Assembly (NCBI RefSeq): GCF_016801865.2
Contig: NC_068938.1
Span: 136,566,998 to 136,630,997, forward strand
Direction of reading: 5' to 3'
Source of the DNA: Culex pipiens pallens
Lineage: Eukaryota > Arthropoda > Insecta > Diptera > Culicidae
Length of the DNA stretch: 64,000 nt
The translations under genes and the position numbers were made by a program. Positions within the stretch are counted from its first letter, which is position 1. Each line of letters starts with the position of its first letter. Under the pieces are notes generated by a model that was not told the DNA's origin, made no database searches, and saw only the letters and a program-made list of their open reading frames with translations. Positions 35,540 through 48,075 of the stretch are shown here, piece by piece.

Positions 35540-35748
35540 TACCGCAAACTGGGGTCAATCAGGACACAAGGCGCGAATTGGGACAGCCGTTTAACCATGT
35601 TGGAGCACAATATTTTGATTTGTTTCGAATAGAACAGACTCAGACCAACAAAATGTGTACATCCATTTCCAAATTTAAAAGCTTTAAGTGCTCTTAACAC
35701 TGCTGTCCCTATTCAGAATGTAGTCCCGATTCGCCTCAGATTACGGTA
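35540..35748. mobile_element. MITE, 205 bp, with TA duplication
   Basis: Imperfect inverted ends of about 25 bp (CCGCAAACTGGGGTCAATCA and the mirror of CCGTAATCTGAGGCGAATCG) are flanked by TA at 35540-35541 and 35747-35748. TA targets point to the Tc1/mariner superfamily. No coding frame. Confidence 0.7.
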
Positions 35749-36229
35749 CCCAGAGATTGTTTGCTTTAAATGCAAGTTTTTTTTAAATGATAACAAAAGC
35801 TGCAAAACAAACATTTTAATCCTTGATCCACCTCAGTGATTTATGCTTCTTCATTAAATCAACTGCAAAATCATTTTTTTTTATTTTTATTACGCCTAAA
35901 TGCTTGCAAAAAAGCTTAACAAAAAAACTTTGAAAAGATAATTTCTAGTAAATCCGAAAGAGGTTTAAAGGGTTTAAAAATAAAGACTTCAAAATATAAA
36001 TGAAAATAGAAGCTTAACAAACTCAAAACAATCTAAACTGCTTTTTTGTGCATTGACAGGCATATTTGGCATGTTCGGGCTTCTTTAAAACTTTTTGAAA
36101 TTTCATGAAACTGTTGCAAACAACAAACAGCTAAATGCAAAACAAATGGACAGAACTGTCTCACCTGTGTTTTACGCATTTTGTTAATTCTAATGTTAGA
36201 ACCAGAAATTTTTAAGTATTTTTTTTTCA

Positions 36230-37493
36230 AAAATACGTAGTTTTGTGAAAATTTTGAGTATTTTCAAAAATTTGCGTTATAATTTTTAAAATGAATGAAA
36301 AATCTCGATCATTTGATAGCCATATTGTAAAAAAAAAACTGAAATGTTAAGTATATTTTCCAAATTACGTAGGTTTGCGAAATTTTTGAGACTCTTTAAA
36401 AAAAAATGTTTTTTTTTTACTCCCTATAATTTGAAACACCTATTGTACAAAATATTTGTATTGCTTGCATTTTTTTTTTTCAAAAGTTCATAGTTTTGTG
36501 ATTTTTTAAAAGTATTTTTTAAAACGTGTCTTAGAACTAAGGAACTGAATAAAAAATCCCAATCATGTGATACCCATATTAAAAGAAACCTTTTTTTATT
36601 TTTAAAAATACATAGTTTTGTAAAAATGTTGATTATTTTCCAAAAATTTAGCAATTAATTTCGAAAAAAATGAAAAAAATCCTTTCATGTCTTGGGTATT
36701 ATTTAAAAAAATCGTAATTTTGTAAAAATTATGCAAATTAAAAAAAAAGTGATATTTCTTCGAATTTTATGAAAAAATCTCGATCATTCGATACCCATAT
36801 TGTAAAAAACATAAATTTTGAGATTTTTTTTTTGAAGATTTCATGCAATTATTGTCCATGGATAAACAAAATAAAATTTTTAGTATTTTTTTTAGAAAGT
36901 TCGTAGTTTTGTATTTTTTGTTGATTTTCAAAAACGAAATGTTTGTGAAAACTTGGTTTTATTTTCAGAAAAATGTGTTATAAATTTCAAAATGTATGAA
37001 AAAATTCCTTTCATTCGATAACCATATTGTAAAAACCAAAGGTATTGGATATTATTTCAAAAAATCGTAGTTTCATGAAAATTATGCTTATTTTTTTTAA
37101 AAAGCAATTACCCTGCTTTCGAAATTTATCGAAAAATCTCGATCATTTGATAGTCATATTGCAAAGAAACCTAAATTGTTAGATTTTTTGAAAATTTCAT
37201 ATAATTATTAGGCATGGATTAACAGTACAAAACTTTTAGTATTTTTTTAAGTTCGTAATTTTGTGATGTTTTTTTTTCAAAAACGTGTCTTAAAACTTTA
37301 GAAATGAATGAAAAAATTCCGATCATGTATTTTTTTAAATGCGTAGTTTTCTGAAAATTTTGATTATTTTTGAAAAATTGTCTTAATGATTTCAAAATGA
37401 ATGAAAAAATTCCTATCATTTGATAACCATATTGTAAAAACCAAAGGTCTTGAGTATTGTTTAAAAAAATCGTAGTTTTATTAAATATGCTTA
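36230..37493. repeat. Degenerate tandem repeat with ATTTGATACCCATATTG
   Basis: The phrase TCGATCATTTGATACCCATATTGTAAAAA recurs in variants near 36308, 36560, 36782, 37010, 37139 and 37411. Stretches such as AAATCGTAGTTTTGTGAAAATTTTGA lie between. Spacing is irregular (about 110-250 bp). It is the reverse complement of the motif at 24515, 25045 and 25900. It resumes after 38473. Confidence 0.6.
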
Positions 37494-38472
37494 GGCCGTT
37501 GCAAATAATTGTTGAAGTTTATGTCCCTCGCCTCTGACCAAAGGCGTAGGAGGGGGGGGGGGGAGGGGCAAAAATATTATAAAAATTGAAATAACGAGCC
37601 ATGGTTTCATTATTTGAATCAAAAACGTTTTTTTCAATGCATTATATATTTATACAGCAATTCCATTTGAAAAGAGCCTAAACCGAAAAAACGTTCTCCA
37701 ATCGGGCTCAAACTTTTTCTGGGGGTTCCTCGACCAAAATAATTAGACCCGTATTTTTTTGTTTGGCCATTAGGGTGACCTACATCTTGCTAGGGTGGTT
37801 CGAAAAATGGCAATTTTCGTCATTTTTCGCAAAAACCACTTTTTAAAAAAAATCATATCTTCGCGCCATTTCATTCGATTTTAGCTGTCTTAGACGCAAA
37901 AGAAAGGTGATGAGTTTAGCTATTTGAAAAAAATAGTAAGAAGTTCCAAAAATCTAGCTTAACTATTGGAAAAATCGTATGAAAACTTAAAATGGCGTTT
38001 TGACCGTGTCTGGACCAAAGAGCCTATGTCTGAAAATATTTTTATCGGATTCCTCGGAAAATTTCACATAACATTTCAAAAAATTGGCGATGTCGAACCG
38101 TATGTTTCCAAGATATGATTTTTTGAAAATAAAAACTGAGTTTTTCGACGCATCACGCGCAAAAACAGGAAAATGACGAAATCGGCAAAAAAAAAAACAA
38201 CTTTTTTCACTAAAACTGCGATAACTTTAAAATTTCAGCGATCAGTTGTTTTGCATTAGTTTTCAAAATATCTATCAAAATAAGTATTGACGAAAAAAAA
38301 TTGTTGTGCATTGGAATTTCAAAAAAACTCTAAATATTTTTAATCCAGCCCAGACATGCTAAATATGGTTATCAATGCAGAAAAATGCATTTTAGATTGT
38401 TTTAGATGATTTAACTTCTATTTTCATTAAAATTTTGAAGTTCTTTGAAAAAATATTGTTTTGCCCCCTGAT
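37494..38472. mobile_element. GGCCGTTGCAAAT family element
   Basis: It begins GGCCGTTGCAAATAATTG, then GAAGTTTATGTCCCTCG, matching the terminal fragment at 16499-16543. It splits the surrounding AT-rich tandem repeat and ends near TTTTGCCCCCTGATTT. A run of 13 G with a following GAGGGG lies at about 37548. The right border is less certain than the left. No coding frame. Confidence 0.45.
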
Positions 38473-39023
38473 TTTCTGATTTTTAATTTTTATTGAAAAA
38501 ACTTAAATTTTTAGAATTGTTTTTTTTTTTTAAATGTCATGCAATTATTGGCCATGGATAAAAAGTACAAAATTGTGTTGATTTCGAAGCTTAAATTTCA
38601 GAAGGATAAATATTACCTCTTTTATGATTTAATTTTACCTCAATTTAGACTGAAAAAGAAATATAACACCAGAAAAGTTAGTTTGTATAATAAACTTACC
38701 AAATTCAAGACAATTTGTTCGAAAGTAAGAAGTCCTTTAAAATAGAGGAGTGCTACATTATATTTATATAATTTAATTTAATTTGACCAAAATAAGTTGT
38801 TAAGGTTAAGTAAATTTTCTAACAAAATAAATAAGTCTTGAAATATTTTTATCAAATAAAGCTGAACCCAATAATGAAAAAAAAAAAACGTTTTTGAAAA
38901 AGTACATCAAATAATCATTTGTTTAAAAACTTGCTTTTATAATAATGTTATAGTTAGTAGAAACTAATAAACTATTGGACAAAACATAGATTATGTTTGC
39001 AAAAACTTAAAAACCTCAGAAAA
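38473..39023. other. AT-rich DNA
   Basis: The left part (to about 38580) resumes the ATTATTGGCCATGGATAAAAAGTAC phrase also seen near 36850 and 37210. The rest is AT-rich and unassigned. Confidence 0.45.
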
Positions 39024-39893
39024 TAGGGGAAATATGCCCATTTTAAGCTTAATAAGCGGTCGTGTTTGAATGATGCTAAATAATCTGGATTGTTCCTTGA
39101 AATTCACTAAAATACACCAACGAGTAGAGCAACTTTTTGTGAACATTTCTGTTTATTTTCACTTTTATTGAAAGTTATGCTATTCTTTTAACAAGCATTT
39201 AAAAAAAATATTTCAAAAATGCATTCTAATCAGTCGAGTGCATTGGGCTACGCCCATATTTCTATTTTCAGCTTAGTTCTTTTTTTTCCAGCGCTCTTTT
39301 GGGTCTGCTTAGTGCTGCCAAAATTGATGAAATTTTAAGCGAACATTCACGAAAAGTAGCATTCATAGCGAAAGTTTCCTGGCAGCACTTGCTCACTCTA
39401 ACAGGCGCTGCACCAGCATGTTGGTGGTGTTGGTGGCCACCCTTTGTTCTTTATTTGCCTTCGCTCCTCGCTCGGTTTTCTTAAGCCTTCGATTGGAATG
39501 GGTATTCAAAATTCAAACGTCAAAAGACTTAGCGCGTTTGTTTTTTGGTTGGTGCCTGCTAATTATTTACATTTTTCGGGATTATTTTTCAAGTGAGTGA
39601 CTAAAGAATGGTCAAAAGAACATGTTGCCGGTAGTTGGAAGCAATTTTATATCTTAAGCGCTTTGAAATCGTTAGCGCAAGTGAAAAGATATTGATGGCG
39701 ACTTTCGTTGAGCAGTTAACCTCTCATCTTGATCTTTTTGACCAGTAAATGGCATAAATTTGCGTGCTTACTCGAGGCGGTGCTGTTGCTGGTAAGTTTA
39801 TAGCCTAAATAGTATTTTTGGAGCTTAATTCGAGCATCAAACTCTCCATATGACGAAGATAGGTGTTTGATTAGAAAGGGTATATTTCCCCTA
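39024..39893. mobile_element. TIR element, 0.87 kb
   Basis: Inverted ends TAGGGGAAATATGCCC (39024) and GGGTATATTTCCCCTA (to 39893) bound the block. The short frames inside are without recognisable domains. It is a probable non-autonomous DNA transposon; target duplication is unresolved. Confidence 0.6.
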
Positions 39894-41929
39894 CCTACTT
39901 CAAAACAATAAATGCACATCTTTATAACATTCTCAAACTAAACCATCTCGCCAACACCTGGCGCTAATCAGTTCTCTTCCAGCTGTCCGATTCCCAGGAC
40001 AGGCCAGCCAAATGACCACACATTACAACGGCGGAGCCGGCACCACCTAGTTACAGTGTTAAAAATAGCTCCGTTTTTTTTGTACGATAAGCATTGAAAC
40101 TTATAGCGCTCAGTACACCGGACATACCACGACTTCTTTCCACCCACTCACACACAAACAAACAGGAAATTAAAACTGAGGCCCGTAATACAATAATGGT
40201 TTTAATTAAAAAAGCATGAACGGCGCTCGAGCTGCCACTAGTAACTGCTACTACTAGTGTAGAGCCTGTGTAGTACAGGCAAGAGTCCTCATCTTTATCC
40301 TCTCTAAGGGGGGTGAGTGCTGTACTATTTGGCACAGTTAAAAATACTTCATAAATAATGTATTCAAAAAGTTTTATGACTTTCTAAGAAAGATTCTTAT
40401 TTTTTTTACAGTGTAATCATTCTAGTTTAGAGAAAAGAAGTGAAAACTCCAGGAAAGCACAACAAAACACCAGGAAAGTGCTGTACAACAGTACAGAAAA
40501 AAAACGCTACAATATCCCACGTGCGGATGAGCTCGGAAAATTACCCTCTCTCACTCACTCACTTTTCACTTTCTCACTCCTTTTCCCCGCTACAGAGTTG
40601 AGTTGAGGCTAAGGCGAGTATTAAGCAGCCGGTATTCATGGGAAATTGAATTTTCGTTCCCTTGTTACTATTTTTTTTTGCTCCACCCAGGGTGGTGGTG
40701 CTTTTCCGCGCACTGCACAATTGTTCAACCATCAGCAGCAGCCTGAGGAGGAGAGCTTAAAAAGCTTTCAGCGCGAAGCGCGAGAAAAAAAGCTCAATAG
40801 GCGAGCATAATGTGGCTTAATTCGCACTCGCGATTTTTTTCCTAAGCCTTTCCACCATTAGTGGTGCAATGACCGAGCAATGACATCAAAGAATTTTCCA
40901 ATTTTTGTTCTTTTTGGGAGATGAAACGTAATCATTTCATGAAATGATCAAAACATTCGCCTCTAAAAAAGCTCCCAAAAAGTTGGTCCGCTCAAATCGG
41001 GGGTGGATATTTTTCAATTATTGTTTTTAATTGAAAATTTACACTAATTTTCATTTTCAATTACAACGGCTCCAGGGCGCCAGGCGCAACTCGCACAGAT
41101 AAAGTGAGGATCGCACAAAAATTACTCCCGTGAGGTTTAAATTTTTAATGAGATTTTAGCTGGATGCTGCCTGAAGTGGACCACCACCAGCAGCACTATC
41201 GGGGAAAAAGTTTTTTCCCGACTGGCAACAAATTGGCAAAATCAGTGCTTCGCACGGGCACGCGAAATGGACCGCAAAGGGTGGCGCGGGGTGGAAAAAC
41301 TTAATTCGATATTTTACACCTCTGAATGGGAAAATGAAAAAAAGCAGTTCAACCTTGGAAATCGTAAATGAATTTCCCCGTAATGCAACCACCAGAACTC
41401 CATAATCAAATATTGAGCAAGCAAATCTAAAATTTCCCGAAAATTTTCTCAATTTGTGCGCTCAATCTGGGTTATTTCCGGAAATTAGTCATTAAAGCTA
41501 CTGCTCGAAAACCGCACAGCACAACAGCCGGGTTTCCAATCGAAATCGACCCATTCCGGACGGAAGGACCTCTCCCCTCCCCCCTTCATTTACATACCCT
41601 CCGGAACAGATAAACAGATCTCCATTTTCGCTAATTATTTCAGGCGAACCCCGGCCAAGCTGGTTCCAATTTCGAACCTTTGCAGAACATATTTTCGAAC
41701 GGGGGAACATTAATCGGAATCGGGAAAATCCACAATTTGAAAGGGGGTAGCGGGGAACAGCAGGGAGGTGCGTTCCAATGGTCTCTGTTTTCTGGTTTGG
41801 CGAAAATCAAAACAACTGGTAGGGTTTCGCTCTGGTGCTGGCCACATCAACCGTGGGCATTCGATTATGGTGTTGTGGGTTTTGGATAGTAGGGGAATAC
41901 GGTGGGAAATTGGGTTAAAATTTTCAGTA
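39894..41929. other. Unique DNA, no gene recognised
   Basis: Mixed to GC-rich. No exon could be supported. Frames at 40051-40335 and 41156-41710 show no family features. Confidence 0.5.
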
Positions 41930-43859
41930 TAGGTTCAAATTATGAAAAGTCTCCAAATTATGTGTCGAACACAAGGGGAACAAATTAGAGTTATTAGAAG
42001 TACCTAAATTGCAAAAGCACATTTTTTTCCAAAATATCAAAAGTCTCCACACTTTAAAAAGTCTATTAGACCAATAAAAGTCTACAATTCTTTGTTAATC
42101 AACAAAGAATTGCATATCTTTTTCGAACAAAAAAAACTCTCAACAAGTTGTTTTAAGATTTGCAAGAGCTCCGAGTCATCAAGCTCATAAAGTCAACACA
42201 ACAATCAAAATTTTCAAAAAATAAAAATTGAATACCTGCCAAATCTCCACAAAAAAACATCAAGCTTCCTGTTATAAAAATCTAAATTATTTGAAGTCTG
42301 CATAGTCATCCTTATCTTATTTCACAACTTTCCCAAATATCCAAAGTCACATTTTTAAAAAGTCTACAAGAACAATAAAAGTCTACAATACTATGGAAAT
42401 CAGCAAATTATTGTAAATCGTCTCAATCAAACAAATTATAACAAGGTTGTTTAAGTCCTAGACATTGCAAGAGCTCCAAATTTACAACTTCATAAAGTCA
42501 TCATACTTTAAATAATATTTGTAACAATAAAAATTTTCAAAAAAATAAAAATATAATGACTGCCAAATCTCCACAAAAATATCAAGCTCCAAGTTATAAA
42601 AAAACGCAAATTATTTGATGTCTGTAAATCATACGTATCTAATTTCTTTAGAACTCAAAAATCTTCCAACTCCAATATACCAAAAGTCTTCACACATTGA
42701 AAAGTCAACAATATCCTGAAAATCTAAAAGTATTGTATATCGTCTTCTTTGAACACATTTTTAACAAGGTTTTTTAGTTCCTCAAAAATACAAGAGTTCC
42801 GAATCTTCAAGCTCAGTCTACACACTTAACTGTCAAACCTCTACAATAAAAATTATGCTCCAAGTTATAAAAGTCTCTAATCATTTAAAGTCTATCAAAT
42901 CATCCAAATCTGATATCTTTCAGACTCAAATGGTCTCCACACTCCAAATTTTAAAAGTCTCCACACTTAACAAAAGTCTACAAGATCAATAAAAGTCTAC
43001 AACAATTTGGAAATCTACAAAGCATTGTATGCCTTCTAGTCTGAATAAACTCATTACAGGGTATTCCGAATCTTTATGCTCATGAAGTCCCCACACTTTA
43101 ATCTTATTTAAAACAATCAAAATCTTGATCAAAAATGATGCTTGGATGAGATGCTGTGGATGCAACGGTCTCATACGGTGTAAAAATAGATGACTGTCAA
43201 ATCTCTACAATAAACATCATGCTTCAAGTTAAAAAAAGTCTGAGGTATGTTAAATCGTCCCTATCTTATATCTTCAAGATTCAAATAGTCTCCACATTTA
43301 AAAAAAAGTCTACGAAACATTAAACATTTCAAAAGTATCGTTTATCGACTTCAATGGTCAAACTAAACAAGATATTAAAAGTCCTTAAAATTGCTAGTCC
43401 TACTAGATGGCTGCAACCTTTTAACAATATTGAAAGCCTACAAATATTAAATTTCAACAAAACATGCATAATCGAAAAACAAACATTTTATCCTACCACA
43501 TTTGAATAATCTTGAGAAAAGCAAGTCCCTGAAACATTTTGAACCCATGAAAAAAATATAATTATTTGAAGTCATTCTCTAAAAGGTTCAATAAAAGGGG
43601 ATTGAAGTTTTAATTATTGATCCCAAATATCTAATGTTTCGCAATCTTCTAACTATCCTGTGCTCGTCAATCATCACATCCTTTCAAGTTTTTGAAATCA
43701 AATTATTTTAAAAATAATAACTAACAATATTCTCAAAATGTCTAAAATTTTAACATTTTGTGACTCAAGATTTTAAATATTTAAAAATTACATGCTTAGA
43801 AATGTCCCAAATTTGAAAAGCAAGACTTTCCAGATTTATAAATTGTTTATTAGATTTTG
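41930..43859. repeat. Old tandem repeat of about 310 bp
   Basis: A diverged unit repeats about five times, with starts near 42042, 42345, 42670, 42965 and 43290. Landmarks within each unit are AAAAGTCTCCACACTT, CAATAAAAGTCTACAA, GCAAGAGCTCCGAAT, CTGCCAAATCTCCACAA and CAAGTTATAAAAGTCT. The copies are too diverged for one consensus by eye, but the order of landmarks is kept. Confidence 0.6.
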
Positions 43860-45437
43860 AATTAATGGCACTCCCCAATAATGTTTTTGCAATTAAAATC
43901 CACATTTCATGATGGTCTTTAAACTCTACACATAAAAATAAACGATAATAGTAGTTTATGCAACAAGTTGCAAAAAGAGGATTTTTTCAGCACGAGTCGT
44001 ACATTTATCCAACGAGGTTCACCGAGTTGGATAAATACGAAGAGTGCTGAAAAAATCAAGTTTGGCAACGAGTTCCATACAATTTTTTTTTCAATTCCAA
44101 AAAAACACACATTGAGTGAAATTTAATGCAAATTTTCGTGTATTTTGTCAATAAATCGTTTAAATCAAAAAAATGTTGAAAAGTGTTACTTTTCGAAACA
44201 AGTGCTGAAAAGTTCAACTTTTCAGCACCCATTTGAGTGCTGATAAGTAGAACTTTTCAGCATTTATTATATTTTGAAACTAAGTTGTCGCGATCTCTTT
44301 TCTTAAAAGTAGTAACATCATTAAAACATGTTATTTGTTTTTTTTTTTAATTTAAAGTCTCCACATCCAAAAATTTCGATAGAGCTCCGCATATCAGTGT
44401 CATTCAACTATCTAAACTAGACATTAAATATTTCTCAGATCTACAAATGGACAAGTATTCGAATATACCTTAAAATATTTAAAGTCTACACACTTTAAAA
44501 TTGTTCAAAAATGGTACAAATAGTAAATGATTTAAAAAGTATTCAGATATAAGCGTATCAAAAAAAGTCTCGAATTCTCTCTAGGGCAAATAGTTTTAGT
44601 TGTGGAGAAGTCTCCAAACTCTACACATTGAAAATAAACCTAACAACAATTAATGGCACTCCCCAATAATGTTTTTGCAATTAAAATCCACATTTCATGA
44701 TGGTCTTTAAACTCTACACATAAAAATAAACGATAATAGTAGTTTATGCAACAAGTTGCAAAAAGAGGATTTTTTCAGCACGAGTCGTACATTTATCCAA
44801 CGAGGTTCACCGAGTTGGATAAATACGAAGAGTGCTGAAAAAATCAAGTTTGGCAACGAGTTCCATACAATTTTTTTTTCAATTCCAAAAAAACACACAT
44901 TGAGTGAAATTTAATGCAAATTTTTGTGTATTTTGTCAATAAATCGTTTAAATCAAAAAAATGTTGAAAAGTGTTACTTTTCGAAACAAGTGCTGAAAAG
45001 TTCAACTTTTCAGCACCCATTTGAGTGCTGATAAGTAGAACTTTTCAGCATTTATTATATTTTGAAACTAAGTTGTCGCGATCTCTTTTCTTAAAAGTAG
45101 TAACATCATTAAAACATGTTATTTGTTTTTTTTTTTAATTTAAAGTCTCCACATCCAAAAATTTCGATAGAGCTCCGCATATCAGTGTCATTCAACTATC
45201 TAAACTAGACATTAAATATTTCTCAGATCTACAAATGGACAAGTATTCGAATATACCTTAAAATATTTAAAGTCTACACACTTTAAAATTGTTCAAAAAT
45301 GGTACAAATAGTGAATGATTTAAAAAGTATTCAGATATAAGCGTATCAAAAAAAGTCTCGAATTCTCTCTAGGGCAAATAGTTTTAGTTGTGGAGAAGTC
45401 TCCAAACTCTACACATTGAAAATAAACCTAACAAGAG
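43860..45437. repeat. Recent 788 bp tandem duplication
   Basis: The block from AATTAATGGCACTCCCC at 43860 recurs at 44648, offset 788, and the two copies differ by eye at about two positions (TTTTCGTG/TTTTTGTG and AGTAAATG/AGTGAATG). The duplication ends within AAACCTAACAA. Short homology (AATTAATGG) marks the junction. The 63-codon frame within appears identically in both copies and is not a gene. It is either a very recent duplication or an assembly duplicate. Confidence 0.92.
43956..44090. repeat. Foldback within the duplicated unit
   Basis: TGCAACAAGTTGCAAAAAGAG, then GATTTTTTCAGCAC, ATTTATCCAAC, a short loop, TTGGATAAAT, GTGCTGAAAAAATC and TTGGCAACGAGTT form a mirrored hairpin. It recurs at 44744-44878. 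Further GTGCTGAAAAGTT words follow within 150 bp in both orientations. Confidence 0.7.
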
Positions 45438-46479
45438 TTTCGTTCGTCCTACCTTTAAATCTCATCAAAGTTTCTTGAAATTGATAAAGCAATAAAACAT
45501 ATTATTCTTTTTTAATAAAAGTTTTCTAACCTATTCTACCATTTTCAATTAACCTCTCCTGTCAAAACTCAGCAAGCTATCAATTGTTCTCACAAATTAT
45601 AAAGATCACAACAGTAATTTTCATATCTATTTAGTTTGGCATTAATATCATCCGATTCTCATTCCAAAAAAAAAATCAACATATTTGAGGAAGTCTTTTT
45701 CATGTTATTGCTAAAATATCAAAATTTGTAGAGTTTGCCTGAAGTCTACAAAGTCTACACATTTTCAACTACCAGCAAAATCGTTAAAAAAGATTAAATA
45801 GAGCACTTTGATTCTTTGGAAGTCAAAAAGGAGAATGCTGTTGGGTTATTTTTACATGTGTAGAGTTTGGAGACTTTCTACAAATGTCGACTTTTCAAAA
45901 CGAATGGGATTTGGAAGCCAAAAGCAACTTTTTTGATACATGAAAACTTATATATTTTTCCAAATTCCCATAATCATCACCCATTTGCGAAGCATCGATA
46001 AAGGATCGAAGGACAACGATCGTCCCTGATGGCTTTGTACCCTCCCTTCCCTTATCTCCCACCCCCTTCAACACTGGCTTTGGTTTTGCGGTACGCATTG
46101 ATTGCGTGTATCAGCGAAATTTCCTCCCACCCATGGAAAACCAGCTGCCGGTTGTCGTCCTCCCCAACGCGTAGTGGTGACGGCGATGATGAAAATTTCA
46201 TGAACGCGTGTAACACTTGCCGAAATGGCCGGAGCGCGCCTCCCCCGTAAACAACAGCACACGATGGCAGCAGAAGAGTGCACAGCTAACAATCCAGAAA
46301 GCCACCGGAATCAAAATTCGATTATTTCTGCCGCGATGAAAATTGTTCCCCCGCACCACCACTACGATTGCGTAGAGGTGCCACGTGGCATTATAATGGT
46401 GGAGGAGGAAGAGAGGGGGGGGGGGGGAGGTGTCGTTTTGCGTCAGGGTTGGATTTAAGGTTAAACACTTTTGAGTTTT
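45438..46479. other. Unique DNA, no gene recognised
   Basis: AT-rich to about 45950, then GC-richer with overlapping frames of no recognisable family. A run of 14 G lies near 46416. Confidence 0.5.
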
Positions 46480-48075
46480 CATTTCAAGCTCAGAGAAGTT
46501 CCGTCAAAGTTCAGTCATATTTCGGGAAATTCTAGCCAAGTTCAGTCAAAGTCCAGTCAAAGTCCAGTCAAGTTGAGGCAAAATCAAGTCAAATCCAGTC
46601 AAGATCAGTCAAATTCAGTCAAAATCAAGTCAAATCCAGTCAAGTTCTGTCAAAGTCAGGTCAAGTTCAGCTAAAGTCAAGTCAAAGGCCAGTCAAGATT
46701 AGTCAAATTCAAGTCAAAGTAGAGTCAAATCCAGTCAAGATCAGTCAAAGTCAAGTCAAAGTAGACTTAAAGTCCAGTCAAGTTTAGTCTAAATCAAGTC
46801 AAAGTCCAGTCAAGTTCTGTCAAAGTCAGGTCAAGTTCAGCCAAAGTCAAGTCAAAGTCCAGTCAAGATTAGTCAAATTCAAGTCAAAGTAGAGTCAAAT
46901 CCAGTCAAGATCAGTCAAAGTCAAGTCAAAGTAGACTTAAAGTCCAGTCAAGTTTAGTCTAAATCAGGTCAAAGTCCAGTCAAGTTCTGTCAAAGTCAAG
47001 TCAAGACCAGCCAAAATCAAGTCAAAATAGAGTCAAAGTCCAGTCAAGTTTAGTCAAAACCAAGTCAAAGTCCAGTCAAGTTCTGTCAAAGTCAGGTCAA
47101 GTACAGCCAAAGTCAAGTCAAAGTCCAGTCAAGATTAGTTAAATTCAAGTCAAAGTCCAGTCAAGTTCAGTCAAAATCAAGTCAAAGTCCAGTCAAGTTC
47201 AGTAAAAATCAAGTCAAAGTCCAGTCAAGTTCTGTTAAAGTCAGGTCAAGTTCAGCCAAAGTCAAGTCAAAGTCCAGTCAAGATTAGTCAAATTCAAGTC
47301 AAAGTAGAGTCAAATCCAGTCAAGATCAGTCAAAGTCAAGTCAAAGTAGACTTAAAGTCCAGTCAAGTTTAGTCTAAATCAAGTCAAAGTCCAGTCAAGT
47401 TGAGGCAAAGTCGAGTCAAATCCAGTCAAGATCAGTCAAATTCAGTCAAAATCAAGTCAAATCCAGTCAAGTTCTGTCAAAGTCAGGTCAAGTTCAGCCA
47501 AAGTCAAGTCATAATCCAGTCAAGTTCAGTCAAAATCAAGTCAAAGTCCAGTCAAGTTTAGTCAAAATCAAGTCAAAGTCCAGTCAAGTTCTGTCAAAGT
47601 CAGGTCAAGTTCAGCTAAAGTCAAGTCAAAGGCCAGTCAAGATTAGTCAAATTCAAGTCAAAGTAGAGTCAAATCCGGTTAAGATCAGTCAAAGTCAAGT
47701 CAAAGTAGACTTAAAGTCCAGTCAAGTTTAGTCTAAATCAAGTCAAAGTCCAGACTAGTTCTGTCAAAGTCAAGTCAAGACCAGCCAAAGTCAAGTCAAA
47801 GTAGAGTCAAAGTCCAGTCAAATTCAGTCAAAATCAAGTCAAATCCAGTCAAGTTCTGTCAAAGTCAGGTCAAGCTCAGCCAAAGTCAAGTCAAAGTCCA
47901 GTCAAGATTAGTCAAATTCAAGTCAAAGTCCAATCAAGTTTAGTTAAAGTCCAATCAAGTTTAGTTAAAGTCCAATCAAGTCCAGTCAAAGTCGAGTCAA
48001 AGTCCGCTCAGGTTCAAGTCAAGTGTCAATTTCAGTCAAAGTCTAGTCATTTTCAGGTAAAGTCCAGTCAAGTTC
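46480..48075. repeat. AGTCAA satellite with higher-order structure
   Basis: About 1.6 kb is built of 10-12 bp words such as AAGTCAAGTC, AAAGTCCAGTC and AAGTTCAGTC. A longer block (AGTCAAGATTAGTCAAATTC onward, about 170 bp) recurs at about 46691, 46861, 47276 and 47635, showing higher-order repetition. The word is the reverse-complement relative of the GACTGAA array at the window start. Confidence 0.9.

Noticed and set aside
36145..36180. Minus-strand ACACAG followed by GTGAGA, as a ratchet point
   Set aside because: No pyrimidine tract before the AG; likely chance.
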